From Saccharopolyspora shandongensis (GTDB taxonomy: Bacteria; Actinomycetota; Actinomycetes; Mycobacteriales; Pseudonocardiaceae): 64,000 bases of DNA. Position numbers and translations under genes: made by a program. The notes below the pieces were generated by a model that had not been told where the DNA came from, did no database searches, and worked only from the letters and a program-made list of their open reading frames with translations. How positions within the stretch are numbered: the stretch's first letter is position 1; every line of letters starts with the position of its first letter. Of the stretch, positions 41,272-49,952 are shown one piece after another. Where the stretch lies: positions 176,377 to 240,376 of the forward strand of contig NZ_FNOK01000008.1 in the NCBI RefSeq assembly GCF_900106995.1. The letters are read 5' to 3'.

Positions 41272-42312
41272 TCAAGCGGGTGCCGTCCGCGACATGCCGG
41301 TGACGTCCAGGTGACCGGCGTACTCCCCGGTTTCCGCGTAGGCCCGCATCAGTTCGAAGATCTCCTTCGCCCGGCCCGGCCCCCAGCTCAGCACCGCCTC
41401 GTTCGCCGAGCTCAGCACGAAGTTCAGGATGATCACGTCGCGCATGACGAGGAACTCGTCGAACCGGGCCATCGCCGGGGGCAGCTCGCGCACCGCGCGA
41501 TATCCGCGCAGGTATCCCGCCGCGAACCGGGCGTAGGACCGCGCGTCGCAGACGCGCAGCACGGAGGAGAGCACCGTGGCGATGTCGAGGGCGTAGTAGC
41601 CCCACCCGCAGTCGTCGAAGTCGATGACCGCCGTGTCGCCGCCCGGCGTGCGGACCAGGTTGCCGCGGTGGAGGTCGGCGTGGCTCAGCCCCCAGTCCGC
41701 CGGGGTGCGATCGGGCATCCGGTCGCCGACCATCGCCGACACCCGGCCCAGCAGATCCAGCTCCGCCCGGTCGAGACGGGCGCGCGCCTTCGGATCCGCC
41801 AGCGCGGCGCCGCCGGTGAACACGTCGTCGAAGTTCCAGGACGGTCGCGCGAATTCCGCGGGCGGGCGGTACCGGTGCGCGTGATCGTGCAGCCTCGCGG
41901 TGAGGCGGCCGAGTTGCTCGGCGACGCCCGGGGACGAGTACGACGGCGCCGTCGTCCCCGGAATCCACTCGAACACGACCGACGTCACCGGCTCCGGCCA
42001 GCCGGCGAGCGGCTGCGTGATCACCCGCCCCTCCCCCGCGGATTTCGGTACCAGCACTACTTTTTCCGACGCGAGCGCAGCCAGCCAAGCCAGTTCCGAG
42101 CGCTGCTCCTGCGGGCTCCGGCCGTGCCGCACGGACATGCGCAGGACGTACTTCGCGGAACCGGCGTCGACCAGGAAGACGGCGTTGTCCTCGTACTGCA
42201 CGAGCCGGATCCCGCGCGTTTCGACGCCGTGGCGTTCGAGGGTGGGAAAGGCGAGCTCACGCAGCCGCTTGAGCTGAGATGAACGGGCGAGCGACTCGAA
42301 CGGGCGGGCCAT
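41272..42312 (-). CDS. Phosphotransferase-fold kinase (SrkA/homoserine-kinase-like)
   Basis: A protein of 346 residues with 'LSHADLHRGNLVRTPGG' (catalytic loop) near 210 and 'AVIDFDDCGWGYYALDIATV' (metal loop) near 225; the N-lobe has 'YVLRMSVRHGRSPQEQRSE' with the probable ATP lysine replaced or shifted. Resembles the stress response kinase SrkA (YihE) and homoserine kinase II groups more than aminoglycoside kinases. Function uncertain. ATG at 42312; no clear ribosome site. The 160 bp beyond (42313-42472) hold no convincing gene. Confidence 0.82.
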   Translation of the reverse strand: MARPFESLARSSQLKRLRELAFPTLERHGVETRGIRLVQYEDNAVFLVDAGSAKYVLRMSVRHGRSPQEQRSELAWLAALASEKVVLVPKSAGEGRVITQPLAGWPEPVTSVVFEWIPGTTAPSYSSPGVAEQLGRLTARLHDHAHRYRPPAEFARPSWNFDDVFTGGAALADPKARARLDRAELDLLGRVSAMVGDRMPDRTPADWGLSHADLHRGNLVRTPGGDTAVIDFDDCGWGYYALDIATVLSSVLRVCDARSYARFAAGYLRGYRAVRELPPAMARFDEFLVMRDVIILNFVLSSANEAVLSWGPGRAKEIFELMRAYAETGEYAGHLDVTGMSRTAPA

Positions 42313-42472
42313 TTCGCCAAATTAGCACCGCGAACGACACCGAGATCGGATTCCGGTCGGCGGCAACGGCCTTCCTGCGCGCCCCGGCGGTCGCACGCTG
42401 GTGTTCATGAGCGACCAGCCGCTGATGAAGCACCTCGAGGTCACCGTGGAGCCGTCGCAGCCCGCCGGGTGA

Positions 42473-43687
42473 TCACGGCCGCGGCACCTCCAGAACGTCC
42501 ACAGTGGAGCCGACGGGCAGACCGCCGGGCGGGACCACCGCGAGGCCGTCGGCGAGCGCGAGACCGCGCAGCATCGCGGGACCGTCGAAGGGAAGCGGCG
42601 CGACCGCGTTCTCGCGGAGCAGCACCGGCAGCAGCCTGGTGCTTCGCGGATGGCCGAGCAGCTCGACCGAGACCGCGACGCGTCGCGGCTCCGCGTCCGG
42701 CCGACCGCTGAGGCGGCGCAGCAGCGGCAAGGCCAGCGTGACCGTTCCCGCGACGGCCGCGAGCGGGTTGCCGGGGAGCCCGACGAGGCGGCGGTTCCGC
42801 CCGTCCGCGGCTGGCGGAAGCTCCGCGAGCAGCATCGGATGCCCTGGCCGCACGGCCACGGAGTCGACCAGCAGCCGGGCGCCGGTCTCGGCGAGTGCTG
42901 CGTGCAGGAAGTCGACCGGACCGGCGGCGGTGCTGCCGGTGGTGACCACGACGTCGGCCGGTGAGTGCCGAATCGCGTCGTGCAACAGCTCGAAGTCGTC
43001 GGCGATCCGGCGCCGGCCGATCACGTCGCCGCCGCATCGCAGCAACGGCGGCAGCAGTGGGCTCAGCGCGTCGCGGACCGCGCCGCTGCGGGGCAGACCG
43101 GAGTCCAGCAGTTCGTCACCGAGCACCAGCAGCTCCACCGTCGGGCGCCGGTGGACGACGAGCCGGTCGTACCCGGCCGCCGCGGCCAGGCCCAGCACGG
43201 CGGGCGTGACCGTCGTACCGGCGGGCAGCAGCGGCTCGCCCGAGCGGCATTCCTGACCCCGGGGCCGGACATCGCGGCCCGGGGCGGGCGGGCTCGGCGC
43301 GCGGTCGAACAGGATCCGGGCCGACTTCTCCACCTCGCCGTGCTCGCTGCGCAGCACCGCGATCGGGCCGGGTGGCAGCTCGGCGCCGGTCGCGATGCTC
43401 ACGGCGGTGCCCTCCGCCAGCGGTTCCGGCCGCCCGCCGGCCAGCACGCCGGTGCCGCCGAGCCGCCACGGCCCCGGCCCGGCCACGGCCCAACCGTCCA
43501 TTGCGGACGTGTCGAACGGCGGCAGGTCGGTGAGCGCGACCAGCGGTTCGGCGAGGGCGTGGCCGAGCGCGTCGGCGAGCTCGCGCGCAACCGCGGGCAG
43601 CGGCTCCCCGGCGTCCCTGGCGGCGTCCCGCGCCTGCCCCCAGCTCTTCGCGGGCGCCTCGGCGCCGATTCGTGCAGCGAGATCCAT
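42473..43687 (-). CDS. moeA: Molybdopterin molybdotransferase
   Basis: A protein of 404 residues with the MoeA signatures 'PPFDTSAMDGWAV' near 57, 'SIATGAELPPG' near 98, the MoCF core 'DVVVTTGSTAAGPVDFLHAA' near 235 and 'VGLPGNPLAAVAGTVTLALP' near 305. It inserts molybdate into molybdopterin to make the Mo cofactor. The ATG at 43687 is chosen because residues before 'MDLAARIGAEA' are not family-like. It is divergent from the FdhF-like oxidoreductase, a Mo enzyme, and the region between them carries two LysR-type sites, suggesting the cofactor step is induced together with the enzyme. Confidence 0.92.
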   Translation of the reverse strand: MDLAARIGAEAPAKSWGQARDAARDAGEPLPAVARELADALGHALAEPLVALTDLPPFDTSAMDGWAVAGPGPWRLGGTGVLAGGRPEPLAEGTAVSIATGAELPPGPIAVLRSEHGEVEKSARILFDRAPSPPAPGRDVRPRGQECRSGEPLLPAGTTVTPAVLGLAAAAGYDRLVVHRRPTVELLVLGDELLDSGLPRSGAVRDALSPLLPPLLRCGGDVIGRRRIADDFELLHDAIRHSPADVVVTTGSTAAGPVDFLHAALAETGARLLVDSVAVRPGHPMLLAELPPAADGRNRRLVGLPGNPLAAVAGTVTLALPLLRRLSGRPDAEPRRVAVSVELLGHPRSTRLLPVLLRENAVAPLPFDGPAMLRGLALADGLAVVPPGGLPVGSTVDVLEVPRP

Positions 43688-43821
43688 CTGATTCCCCGCC
43701 CGGTGCGCCGCCGACGGAACGCCTGGTGCGGTTCGCAATTCTCGGCGATGCGGAAATCCCGGTCGGGCACCAGTTTCCGGTACCGGGTCCGAATGGTCAA
43801 AGCGGAGGCCCCTACCAGCCG

Positions 43822-43871
43822 ATAAGCGATGCCTATCACCGATCGCACCGGGGTCGATAAGCGGCGCCTAT
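43822..43871. promoter_or_regulatory. Two LysR-type sites between moeA and the FdhF-like gene
   Basis: ATAAGCGATGCCTAT at 43822-43836 and ATAAGCGGCGCCTAT at 43857-43871, 35 bp apart, each fitting the LysR T-N11-A rule. A TTGACT hexamer at 43893-43898 follows, 29 bp from the centre of the second site. A third site with the same spacing to TTGACT is at 48178-48192. Probably bound by the LysR encoded at 47182-48093. Confidence 0.7.
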
Positions 43872-43966
43872 CAGATCATCGCCGCTCCCTCTTTGACTTT
43901 CTCCCGCCGGTCCCGAACGCTGAAAAGCGCGGCGGAATTCCGAAACGGACGAGGGGTTGTCACGCC

Positions 43967-46252
43967 ATGAGCAAGATCGAAGATCCCGGTGCGGACGCCC
44001 TCTCGGTCACCCCGCCCAAGACCTGGGCCGCGGGACTGCCCGGCGTGGCGCACGCCGTGGAGTACTCGCTGGGCCAGACCTCGGTCAGGCGAACCATGCT
44101 GACGCTGCTGAACCTCAACCAGACCAAGGGAATCGACTGCCCCGGCTGCGCGTGGCCGGAACCCGGCCCGAAGCAGCGGCACCTCAACGAGTACTGCGAG
44201 AACGGCGCCAAGCACGTCAACGACGAGGCCACGTCGCGCCGGGTCACCGCCGACTTCTTCCGGCAGCACCCGATCTCCGAGCTCGGCGCCAAGTCCGACT
44301 ACTGGCTCAACCAGCAGGGCAGGCTCACCGAGCCGATGGTCAAGCGCCCCGGGTCGGACCACTACGAGCCGATCAGCTGGGACGACGCCCTCGGCCTGCT
44401 CGCCGACGAGCTGCGCGCGCTGGACTCGCCGGACGAGGCGCTGTTCTACACCTCGGGCCGGCTCAACAACGAGGCCGCGTTCCTGCTGCAGCTGTTCGCG
44501 CGGGCGTTCGGCACGAACAACCTGCCCGACTGCAGCAACATGTGCCACGAGTCCAGCGGTGCCGCGATGCAGCAGACGCTGGGCATCGGCAAGGGCAGCG
44601 TGAGCCTGGACGACATCCACGAATCCGACCTGATCTTCGTCGTCGGCCAGAACCCCGGCACCAACCACCCGCGGATGCTGTCCGCGCTGGAGGAGACCAA
44701 GCGCAACGGCGGACAGGTCGTCGCCGTGAACCCGTTGCCCGAGGCCGGGCTGATCCGGTTCAAGAACCCGCAGAAGGCCCGCGGGATCGTCGGCCGCGGC
44801 ACCGCCATCGCCGACCAGTTCCTGCAGATCCGCCCCGGCGGCGACCTCGCGCTGTTCAAGGCGCTGAACCGGCTGCTGCTGGAGGCCGAGGACGCCGCCC
44901 CGGGCACCGTGCTCGACCACGAGTTCATCCGCGCGCACACCACCGGCTTCGAGGAGTTCGCCGAGCAGGCCCGCCAGGTCTCGTGGGACGAGGTCCGCGC
45001 CGCCACCGGGCTGTCCCGCGAGGAGATCGAGCAGGCCCGCGACCGGGTGCTGGCCAGCAGGAGCGTCATCGTCTGCTGGGCGATGGGCCTGACGCAGCAG
45101 AAGCACGGCGTCCCCACCATCCGCGAGATCGTCAACTTCCTGCTGCTGCGCGGGAACATCGGCAAGCCGGGAGCCGGAGCCTGCCCGGTGCGCGGGCACA
45201 GCAACGTGCAGGGCGACCGCACCATGGGCGTCTGGGAGCAGATGCCGCAGTCCTTCCTGGACGCGCTGGGGCGGGAGTTCGGCTTCACCCCGCCGGCCGA
45301 GCACGGCTGGGACTCGGTGGATTCCATCCGGGCCATGCTCGACGGCCGGGCCAGGTTCTTCCTCGGCGTCGCCGGGAACTTCGTGCGGGCCACGCCGGAC
45401 AGCGAGGCCACCGAGCGGGCGATGCGCGGGTGCCGGCTGACCGCGCACATCTCGACCAAGCTGAACCGCTCCCACGCGGTGTGCGGCGAGATCGCGCTGA
45501 TCCTGCCGACGCTGGGGCGCAGCGACCGGGACATCCAGTCCGGCGGCGAGCAGTTCGTCACCGTCGAGGATTCGATGAGTGTGGTGCACGCCTCGCGCGG
45601 TCGGCTGGAACCGGCCTCGGAGATGCTGCTCAGCGAGGTGGCGATCCTCGGCCGCCTGGCGCGGCTGACGCTGGGCGCAGATCCCGACATCCCGTGGGAG
45701 GAGTTCGAGGCGGACTACGGCACGATCCGGGACCGCATCTCACGGGTGGTGCCGGGCTTCGAGGACTTCAACGCGCGGGTGGCCCGGCCGGGCGGGTTCG
45801 CGCTGCCGAACCCGGTGAACAAAGGGGTCTTCCGCACGCCCAGCGGCAAGGCGGTCTTCACCCGCAACGAGTTCGAGATGCTGAGCGCGCCCGAAGGGCA
45901 TCTGGTGCTGCAGTCGCTGCGCTCGCACGACCAGTGGAACACCATTCCGTACGCGCCGAACGACCGCTACCGGGGCATCCACAACGCCCGTCGGGTCGTG
46001 CTCGTCAACCCCGTCGACCTGGACGCGCTCGGGCTCGCCGACCGCGCCGCCGTGGACCTGGTGAGCGTGTGGCACGACGGCGTCGAGCGGCGGGCGCGGG
46101 ACTTCCGCGTCGTCGCGTACCCGACGACGCCCGGTTCCGCCGCCGCGTACTACCCGGAGACCAACGTCCTGGTGCCGCTGGACAGCGTGGCCGACATCAG
46201 CAACACGCCCACCTCGAAGGGAATCGTGGTCCGGCTGGAACCCCGCTCCTGA
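43967..46252 (+). CDS. FdhF/YdeP-type molybdopterin oxidoreductase
   Basis: A protein of 761 residues of the DMSO-reductase superfamily in the FdhF/YdeP branch. Features: 'GIDCPGCAWPEP' near 56, 'WLNQQGRLTEPM', 'PDCSNMCHESSG' near 192, 'FVVGQNPGTNHPRM' near 222, 'RGNIGKPGAGACPVRGHSNV' near 400, and the C-terminal cofactor-binding domain with 'IHNARRVVLVNP'. The N-terminal CxxxC-x25-C Fe-S cluster of classical formate dehydrogenases is not obvious. YdeP-type proteins are called formate-dehydrogenase-like but their substrate is unproven. The ATG at 43967 is the first family-like start. fdhD follows 89 bp later. Confidence 0.88.
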   Translation: MSKIEDPGADALSVTPPKTWAAGLPGVAHAVEYSLGQTSVRRTMLTLLNLNQTKGIDCPGCAWPEPGPKQRHLNEYCENGAKHVNDEATSRRVTADFFRQHPISELGAKSDYWLNQQGRLTEPMVKRPGSDHYEPISWDDALGLLADELRALDSPDEALFYTSGRLNNEAAFLLQLFARAFGTNNLPDCSNMCHESSGAAMQQTLGIGKGSVSLDDIHESDLIFVVGQNPGTNHPRMLSALEETKRNGGQVVAVNPLPEAGLIRFKNPQKARGIVGRGTAIADQFLQIRPGGDLALFKALNRLLLEAEDAAPGTVLDHEFIRAHTTGFEEFAEQARQVSWDEVRAATGLSREEIEQARDRVLASRSVIVCWAMGLTQQKHGVPTIREIVNFLLLRGNIGKPGAGACPVRGHSNVQGDRTMGVWEQMPQSFLDALGREFGFTPPAEHGWDSVDSIRAMLDGRARFFLGVAGNFVRATPDSEATERAMRGCRLTAHISTKLNRSHAVCGEIALILPTLGRSDRDIQSGGEQFVTVEDSMSVVHASRGRLEPASEMLLSEVAILGRLARLTLGADPDIPWEEFEADYGTIRDRISRVVPGFEDFNARVARPGGFALPNPVNKGVFRTPSGKAVFTRNEFEMLSAPEGHLVLQSLRSHDQWNTIPYAPNDRYRGIHNARRVVLVNPVDLDALGLADRAAVDLVSVWHDGVERRARDFRVVAYPTTPGSAAAYYPETNVLVPLDSVADISNTPTSKGIVVRLEPRS

Positions 46253-46264
46253 CACCACCGGAAC

Positions 46265-46292
46265 GTCCACATCGGATCGATCCGATGTGGAC
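46265..46292. terminator. 28-bp perfect palindrome between the oxidoreductase gene and fdhD
   Basis: Arms GTCCACATCGGATC and its exact complement with no spacer, 13 bp after the oxidoreductase stop. It may attenuate transcription into fdhD or serve as an operator. Confidence 0.65.
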
Positions 46293-46341
46293 ACCACGTC
46301 GTGCCGGGATCGCCCGGTGAAATCGAGGAAAGGACGCGACG

Positions 46342-47178
46342 ATGGGCCGAGTGACCGTGCGACGGCCGGTGCTGCGCATCCGCGACGGAGTGCGATCGCA
46401 GCGGCCGGACACCCTGACGGCCGAGGAGCCGATGGAGATCCGGGTCGGCGGCCGCCCGCTCACCGTCACCATGCGCACCCCGGGGCACGACTTCGACCTC
46501 GCCGTCGGATTCCTGGTCAGCGAGGGCGTCATCGGTTCGGCCGACGACGTGACCTCGATCCGCTACTGCGCGGGCGCCACCTCCGACGGCGGCAACACCT
46601 ACAACGTCGTCGACGTCGCCCTCGCTCCCGGTGTCGCACCGCCGGATGCGTCGCTGGAGCGGAACTTCTACACCACGTCGTCCTGCGGGCTGTGCGGCAA
46701 GGCGAGCCTGGACGCGGTGCGCACCACGACGACCTGGCCCCTCGGCGAGGACTCGCTGCGGATCGACCCGTCGACGCTGGCCGTCCTCCCCGACCGGTTG
46801 CGGGAAGCCCAGCGGGTGTTCGACAGCGCCGGCGGCCTGCACGCGGCCGGGCTGTTCACCGCCGACGGCCGGCTCACCTGCCTGCGCGAAGACGTCGGGC
46901 GGCACAACGCGGTGGACAAGGTCGTCGGCGACGCCCTGCGCGCGGGCCGGCTGCCGCTTCGCGACTCGGTCTTGATGGTCAGCGGCAGGGCTTCCTTCGA
47001 ACTGGTGCAGAAGGCGGTGATGGCCGGGATCCCCGCGCTGGCCGCCGTGTCCGCACCGTCCTCGCTGGCCGTGGACCTGGCCGCGGACGCCGGGCTGACC
47101 CTCATCGGCTTCCTGCGCGGCACCTCGATGAACGTCTACAGCGGCGCCGAGCGGCTGCGGCCGGACCCGGTGCCGTGA
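46342..47178 (+). CDS. fdhD: Formate dehydrogenase accessory sulfurtransferase
   Basis: A protein of 278 residues with the FdhD hallmarks: the 'SSCGLCGK' loop (C115, C118), 'EEPMEIRVGG' near 28, and 'REDVGRHNAVDKVVG' near 180. FdhD carries sulfur from IscS to the molybdenum ligand and is essential for formate-dehydrogenase-type enzymes. Directly downstream of the FdhF/YdeP-type gene, it is evidently its maturation factor. AGGAAAGG precedes the ATG. It is convergent with the LysR gene with a 3-bp gap. Confidence 0.95.
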   Translation: MGRVTVRRPVLRIRDGVRSQRPDTLTAEEPMEIRVGGRPLTVTMRTPGHDFDLAVGFLVSEGVIGSADDVTSIRYCAGATSDGGNTYNVVDVALAPGVAPPDASLERNFYTTSSCGLCGKASLDAVRTTTTWPLGEDSLRIDPSTLAVLPDRLREAQRVFDSAGGLHAAGLFTADGRLTCLREDVGRHNAVDKVVGDALRAGRLPLRDSVLMVSGRASFELVQKAVMAGIPALAAVSAPSSLAVDLAADAGLTLIGFLRGTSMNVYSGAERLRPDPVP

Positions 47179-47181
47179 GGA

Positions 47182-48093
47182 TCACTCCAGCGCGCCTGCC
47201 ACGTCCACCGACCGCGCGACCTCGATGAACGCCCGGCCCATCACCGATCCGGGCTCCCGCGCGGTCGTCATCAGGCCGACCCGCGCCTCGTGCTCCGGGG
47301 CCACCAGCGGAACGGCCTGCACCCCGGTCGCGTCGCTGATGGCCCGGGCGAACGGGGCGGGCACGATGCTGGACCACCGTCCCATCGCGACGTGCGCGCA
47401 CAGGCCCGCAATCGAGTCGGTTTCCAGCTGCGGGACGGGCGAAATCCCGACCTCGGCGAAGACCGCGTCCAGGGTGCGCCGGCCGCGCATCGACGGCGTC
47501 AGCAGGCACAGCGGCACCCGCCCGGCCTCCGCCCAGGTCACCGACTCGCGGGCGGCGAACTCACCTTCGGCCGGCGTCAGCAGCACGTACCGCTCCCGGT
47601 ACAGCGCGACGCTGACCATGCCGGCCGCCTCGGCGTCGGCGAGGTAGGCGATCGCGACGTCGAGCTCGAAGTTCTGCAGCCGCCGGAAGATCTCGTCGGT
47701 GGGCAGGTCCGCCATGACCTGCACGCGGGCGAGCGGGTGTTCCGCGCAGAACCGCGCCGTGAGCAGCGGCACCGCCGGCGCGGCCGTCGGGATGACGCCG
47801 ATCGACAGCTGACCGGTCAGCCCGGTGCGCAGGGCGCTCACCTCCAGCCGCATCGAATCCCGGTCGGCCAGGATCTTCTCGGCCCAGCGGACGATGCGTT
47901 CGCCTTCCGGCGTCAGGCCCTGGAAACGGCGCTCGCGGCGGATCAGCGGGACGTCGAGTTCCTCCTCCAGCTTCCGAATCGCCTCGGACAGCGCCGGCTG
48001 GGAAACGGAGCACGCTTGCGCGGCCCGCACGAAATGCCGTTCGCGCGACAATGCCACCAAGTACTCGAGCTGCCGGAAGAGCATTCTGTTCAC
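47182..48093 (-). CDS. LysR-family regulator of the FdhF/moeA cluster
   Basis: A protein of 303 residues (GTG start at 48093) or 300 (ATG at 48084). The winged helix is standard ('RQLEYLVALSRERHFVRAAQ', 'SVSQPALSEAIRKLEEELDV') and the effector domain is complete. It lies between fdhD (convergent) and the GNAT-AAA+ gene (divergent, 268 bp). The likely operator ATAGGTGCGACCTAT at 48178-48192 is in that divergent region, and two related sites are near the FdhF-like promoter. This supports control of moeA, the oxidoreductase, itself and the GNAT-AAA+ gene. Confidence 0.88.
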   Translation of the reverse strand: MNRMLFRQLEYLVALSRERHFVRAAQACSVSQPALSEAIRKLEEELDVPLIRRERRFQGLTPEGERIVRWAEKILADRDSMRLEVSALRTGLTGQLSIGVIPTAAPAVPLLTARFCAEHPLARVQVMADLPTDEIFRRLQNFELDVAIAYLADAEAAGMVSVALYRERYVLLTPAEGEFAARESVTWAEAGRVPLCLLTPSMRGRRTLDAVFAEVGISPVPQLETDSIAGLCAHVAMGRWSSIVPAPFARAISDATGVQAVPLVAPEHEARVGLMTTAREPGSVMGRAFIEVARSVDVAGALE

Positions 48094-48175
48094 CTAACGC
48101 CAGAGGACCGCGGAACATCCTATCCCGGGATGCGAAAGCCGCGTATCGTCGCATGCACACGGCGTCCCGGCGCGC

Positions 48176-48219
48176 AAATAGGTGCGACCTATTTCGAAAT
48201 CGAAAATGTCTCTTTGACT
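48176..48219. promoter_or_regulatory. LysR-type site and TTGACT upstream of the GNAT-AAA+ gene
   Basis: AAATAGGT-GCG-ACCTATTT at 48176-48194 is a perfect 8-bp dyad containing the 15-mer ATAGGTGCGACCTAT (T-N11-A). TTGACT at 48214-48219 starts 29 bp from the dyad centre, the same spacing as at the FdhF-like promoter. The flanking CTCTTTGACTTTC is also shared by both promoters. Confidence 0.7.
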
Positions 48220-48361
48220 TTCCCCGAATGCCCGGCGGAGAATTCGACCGGTGCCGATTCGGCGAAGGCGGAACGGCACCGCGGAAAACCCCGACTCGTA
48301 ATGCCCGACACAGGCTCGCGGCCGGCGCGGCCGCGCAGCGCGGAAGACCGGGAGGTGGGCC

Positions 48362-49636
48362 GTGCCGACTTGGCGGGTGCGCGATTTCCACGACGACGAC
48401 CTGGACCAGGCGATCCACATCTGGGACCAGAGCAGGGAGGGCGGCGAGCCGGCGTTCTCCGCCGCCGAGGTGGTGTCGCTCGCGCGGGCCGGGCACCCGG
48501 CCCTGGTCGCGGTGGTGCAGCAGGACGTCGTCGGCATGGCGGCGTCGAAGGTGGAGGGCGACCGGGCCTGGCTGGCGATGTTCGCCCTCGACGCCCGGTG
48601 GCGCAACCGCGGCATCGGCAGCGCGCTGCTGGCCGAGCTGGAGAAGAAGCTGCGCAGCGCGGGGGTGCACCGCATCGCCAGCCTGGTGTCGGAGGGGGCC
48701 GCGGGCTTCCGGGCGATGGAGAACTCCGGCTACCGGCCCCGCACCGACCTGACCTACTTCGAGAAGGTGCAGGAGCTCGACCCCGCCGACTTCGACGTCC
48801 TCGAACACCTCGGCGGCAGGCTCCTGCCGCCCGGCGGCTGGGACGCGATGGCGGGCATGCGGCGGGAGAAGGACGTCATCGAACGCCGGGTCGTGCTGCC
48901 GATCTCGCACCGCGAGCAGGCCGAGCGCCACGGGGTCCTGCCGCCCAAGGCGATCGTCCTGTTCGGGCCGCCGGGCACCGGCAAGACCAGCTTCGCCAAG
49001 GCGATCGCCTCCCGGCTGAAATGGCCGTTCGTGGAGCTGTTCCCGTCCCGTCTCGCCGCGGCCTCCCCGGACGGGCTGGCGACCTCCCTGCGGGAGGTGT
49101 TCGCGGAACTGGAGGAACTCGACGACCTGGTGCTGTTCATCGACGAGGTCGAGGAGATCGCCGGGACCCGCTCCAGCCCGGCGGCGGGCCCCGCGCACGG
49201 CGTGACCAACGAGCTGCTCAAGCTCATCCCGGGATTCCGCGAGCACGACCACCGCCTGCTGGTCTGCGCCACCAACTCAGTGAGCTCGCTGGATCCAGCC
49301 TTCCTGCGGCCGGGCCGGTTCGACTACCTGATCCCGGTGGGGCCGCCGGATCCGCCCGCGCGCCGGGCGATCTGGTCGCGCTACCTCGGCCCGGCGCGCG
49401 GCAACGTCGACCTGGACCTGCTGGTGGAGCGGACGGAGCTGTTCACCCCGGCGGACATCGAGTTCGCGGCGCGCCAGGGCGCGCAGACCGCGTTCGAGCG
49501 CGACGTGCTGCACGAGCGCGGCGACCTCGCGACGACCGACGAGTACCTGCAGGCGATCGCGGACACCCGCCCCACGCTCACCGCGGAGGCCATCACCGAG
49601 TTCGAGCGCGACATCGACGCGTACACCAGGCTGTAG
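48362..49636 (+). CDS. GNAT acetyltransferase fused to AAA+ ATPase
   Basis: A protein of 424 residues. Residues 1-135 are a GNAT domain with the acetyl-CoA loop 'RWRNRGIGSALLAELE' (R81, G84, G86). Residues 160-424 are a classical FtsH/p97-type AAA module: Walker A 'GPPGTGKT' 202-209, Walker B 'LVLFIDEVEE' 256-265, 'VTNELLKLIPGF', and the second-region-of-homology 'NSVSSLDPAFLRPGRFDYL'. The two domains are in one frame with no linker break. GTG start at 48362 after GGGAGGTGG. The upstream LysR-type site links it to the FdhF/moeA/fdhD regulon. It may acetylate and remodel a client of that pathway; no characterised homologue is known to me. Confidence 0.85.
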   Translation: MPTWRVRDFHDDDLDQAIHIWDQSREGGEPAFSAAEVVSLARAGHPALVAVVQQDVVGMAASKVEGDRAWLAMFALDARWRNRGIGSALLAELEKKLRSAGVHRIASLVSEGAAGFRAMENSGYRPRTDLTYFEKVQELDPADFDVLEHLGGRLLPPGGWDAMAGMRREKDVIERRVVLPISHREQAERHGVLPPKAIVLFGPPGTGKTSFAKAIASRLKWPFVELFPSRLAAASPDGLATSLREVFAELEELDDLVLFIDEVEEIAGTRSSPAAGPAHGVTNELLKLIPGFREHDHRLLVCATNSVSSLDPAFLRPGRFDYLIPVGPPDPPARRAIWSRYLGPARGNVDLDLLVERTELFTPADIEFAARQGAQTAFERDVLHERGDLATTDEYLQAIADTRPTLTAEAITEFERDIDAYTRL

Positions 49637-49803
49637 AGGCTGCTTTCGAACCCGTTGGCGCAGTGGTGAGTCGTCGTTGGCCGGCGCGGAGTGAACGGCC
49701 CGTTCGCCTCGACAGGCGAGGCGAACAGTCCGTTCGCCTCACCACCTCGAAGCCACCAGCCGATCGACCACGACCCTGCGGCACCACATCCAAGACAGCC
49801 TCT
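49636..49803. repeat. 168-bp dispersed repeat with terminal inverted repeats, copy 2
   Basis: Starts GAGGCTG and ends CAGCCTC; the centre carries GTTCGCCTCG-ACAG-GCGAGGCGAAC-type dyad arms (GTTCGCCTCG / CGAGGCGAAC). It aligns with 4614-4781 end to end and equals it in length. It begins at the last base of the GNAT-AAA+ stop codon, so it may also act as that gene's terminator. Confidence 0.75.
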
Positions 49804-49952
49804 GTGGCACCGGGGCCGGTCGAATGCGGCGTCGGCCGCATCCCGCAGCAGGCCCGGCCACAACTTCCGCAGGGGCCGCTACCCGCACCAGTACGCGGAG
49901 CCGATTCGGAAATTTCCCCTTAGAGTCGGCCACTTGGGAGGTGAGCACCACG

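Noticed and set aside
42408..42472. 21-codon frame beginning ATGAGCGACCAG before moeA
   Set aside because: Too short, no homologue recognised, no operon partner; may be a remnant.
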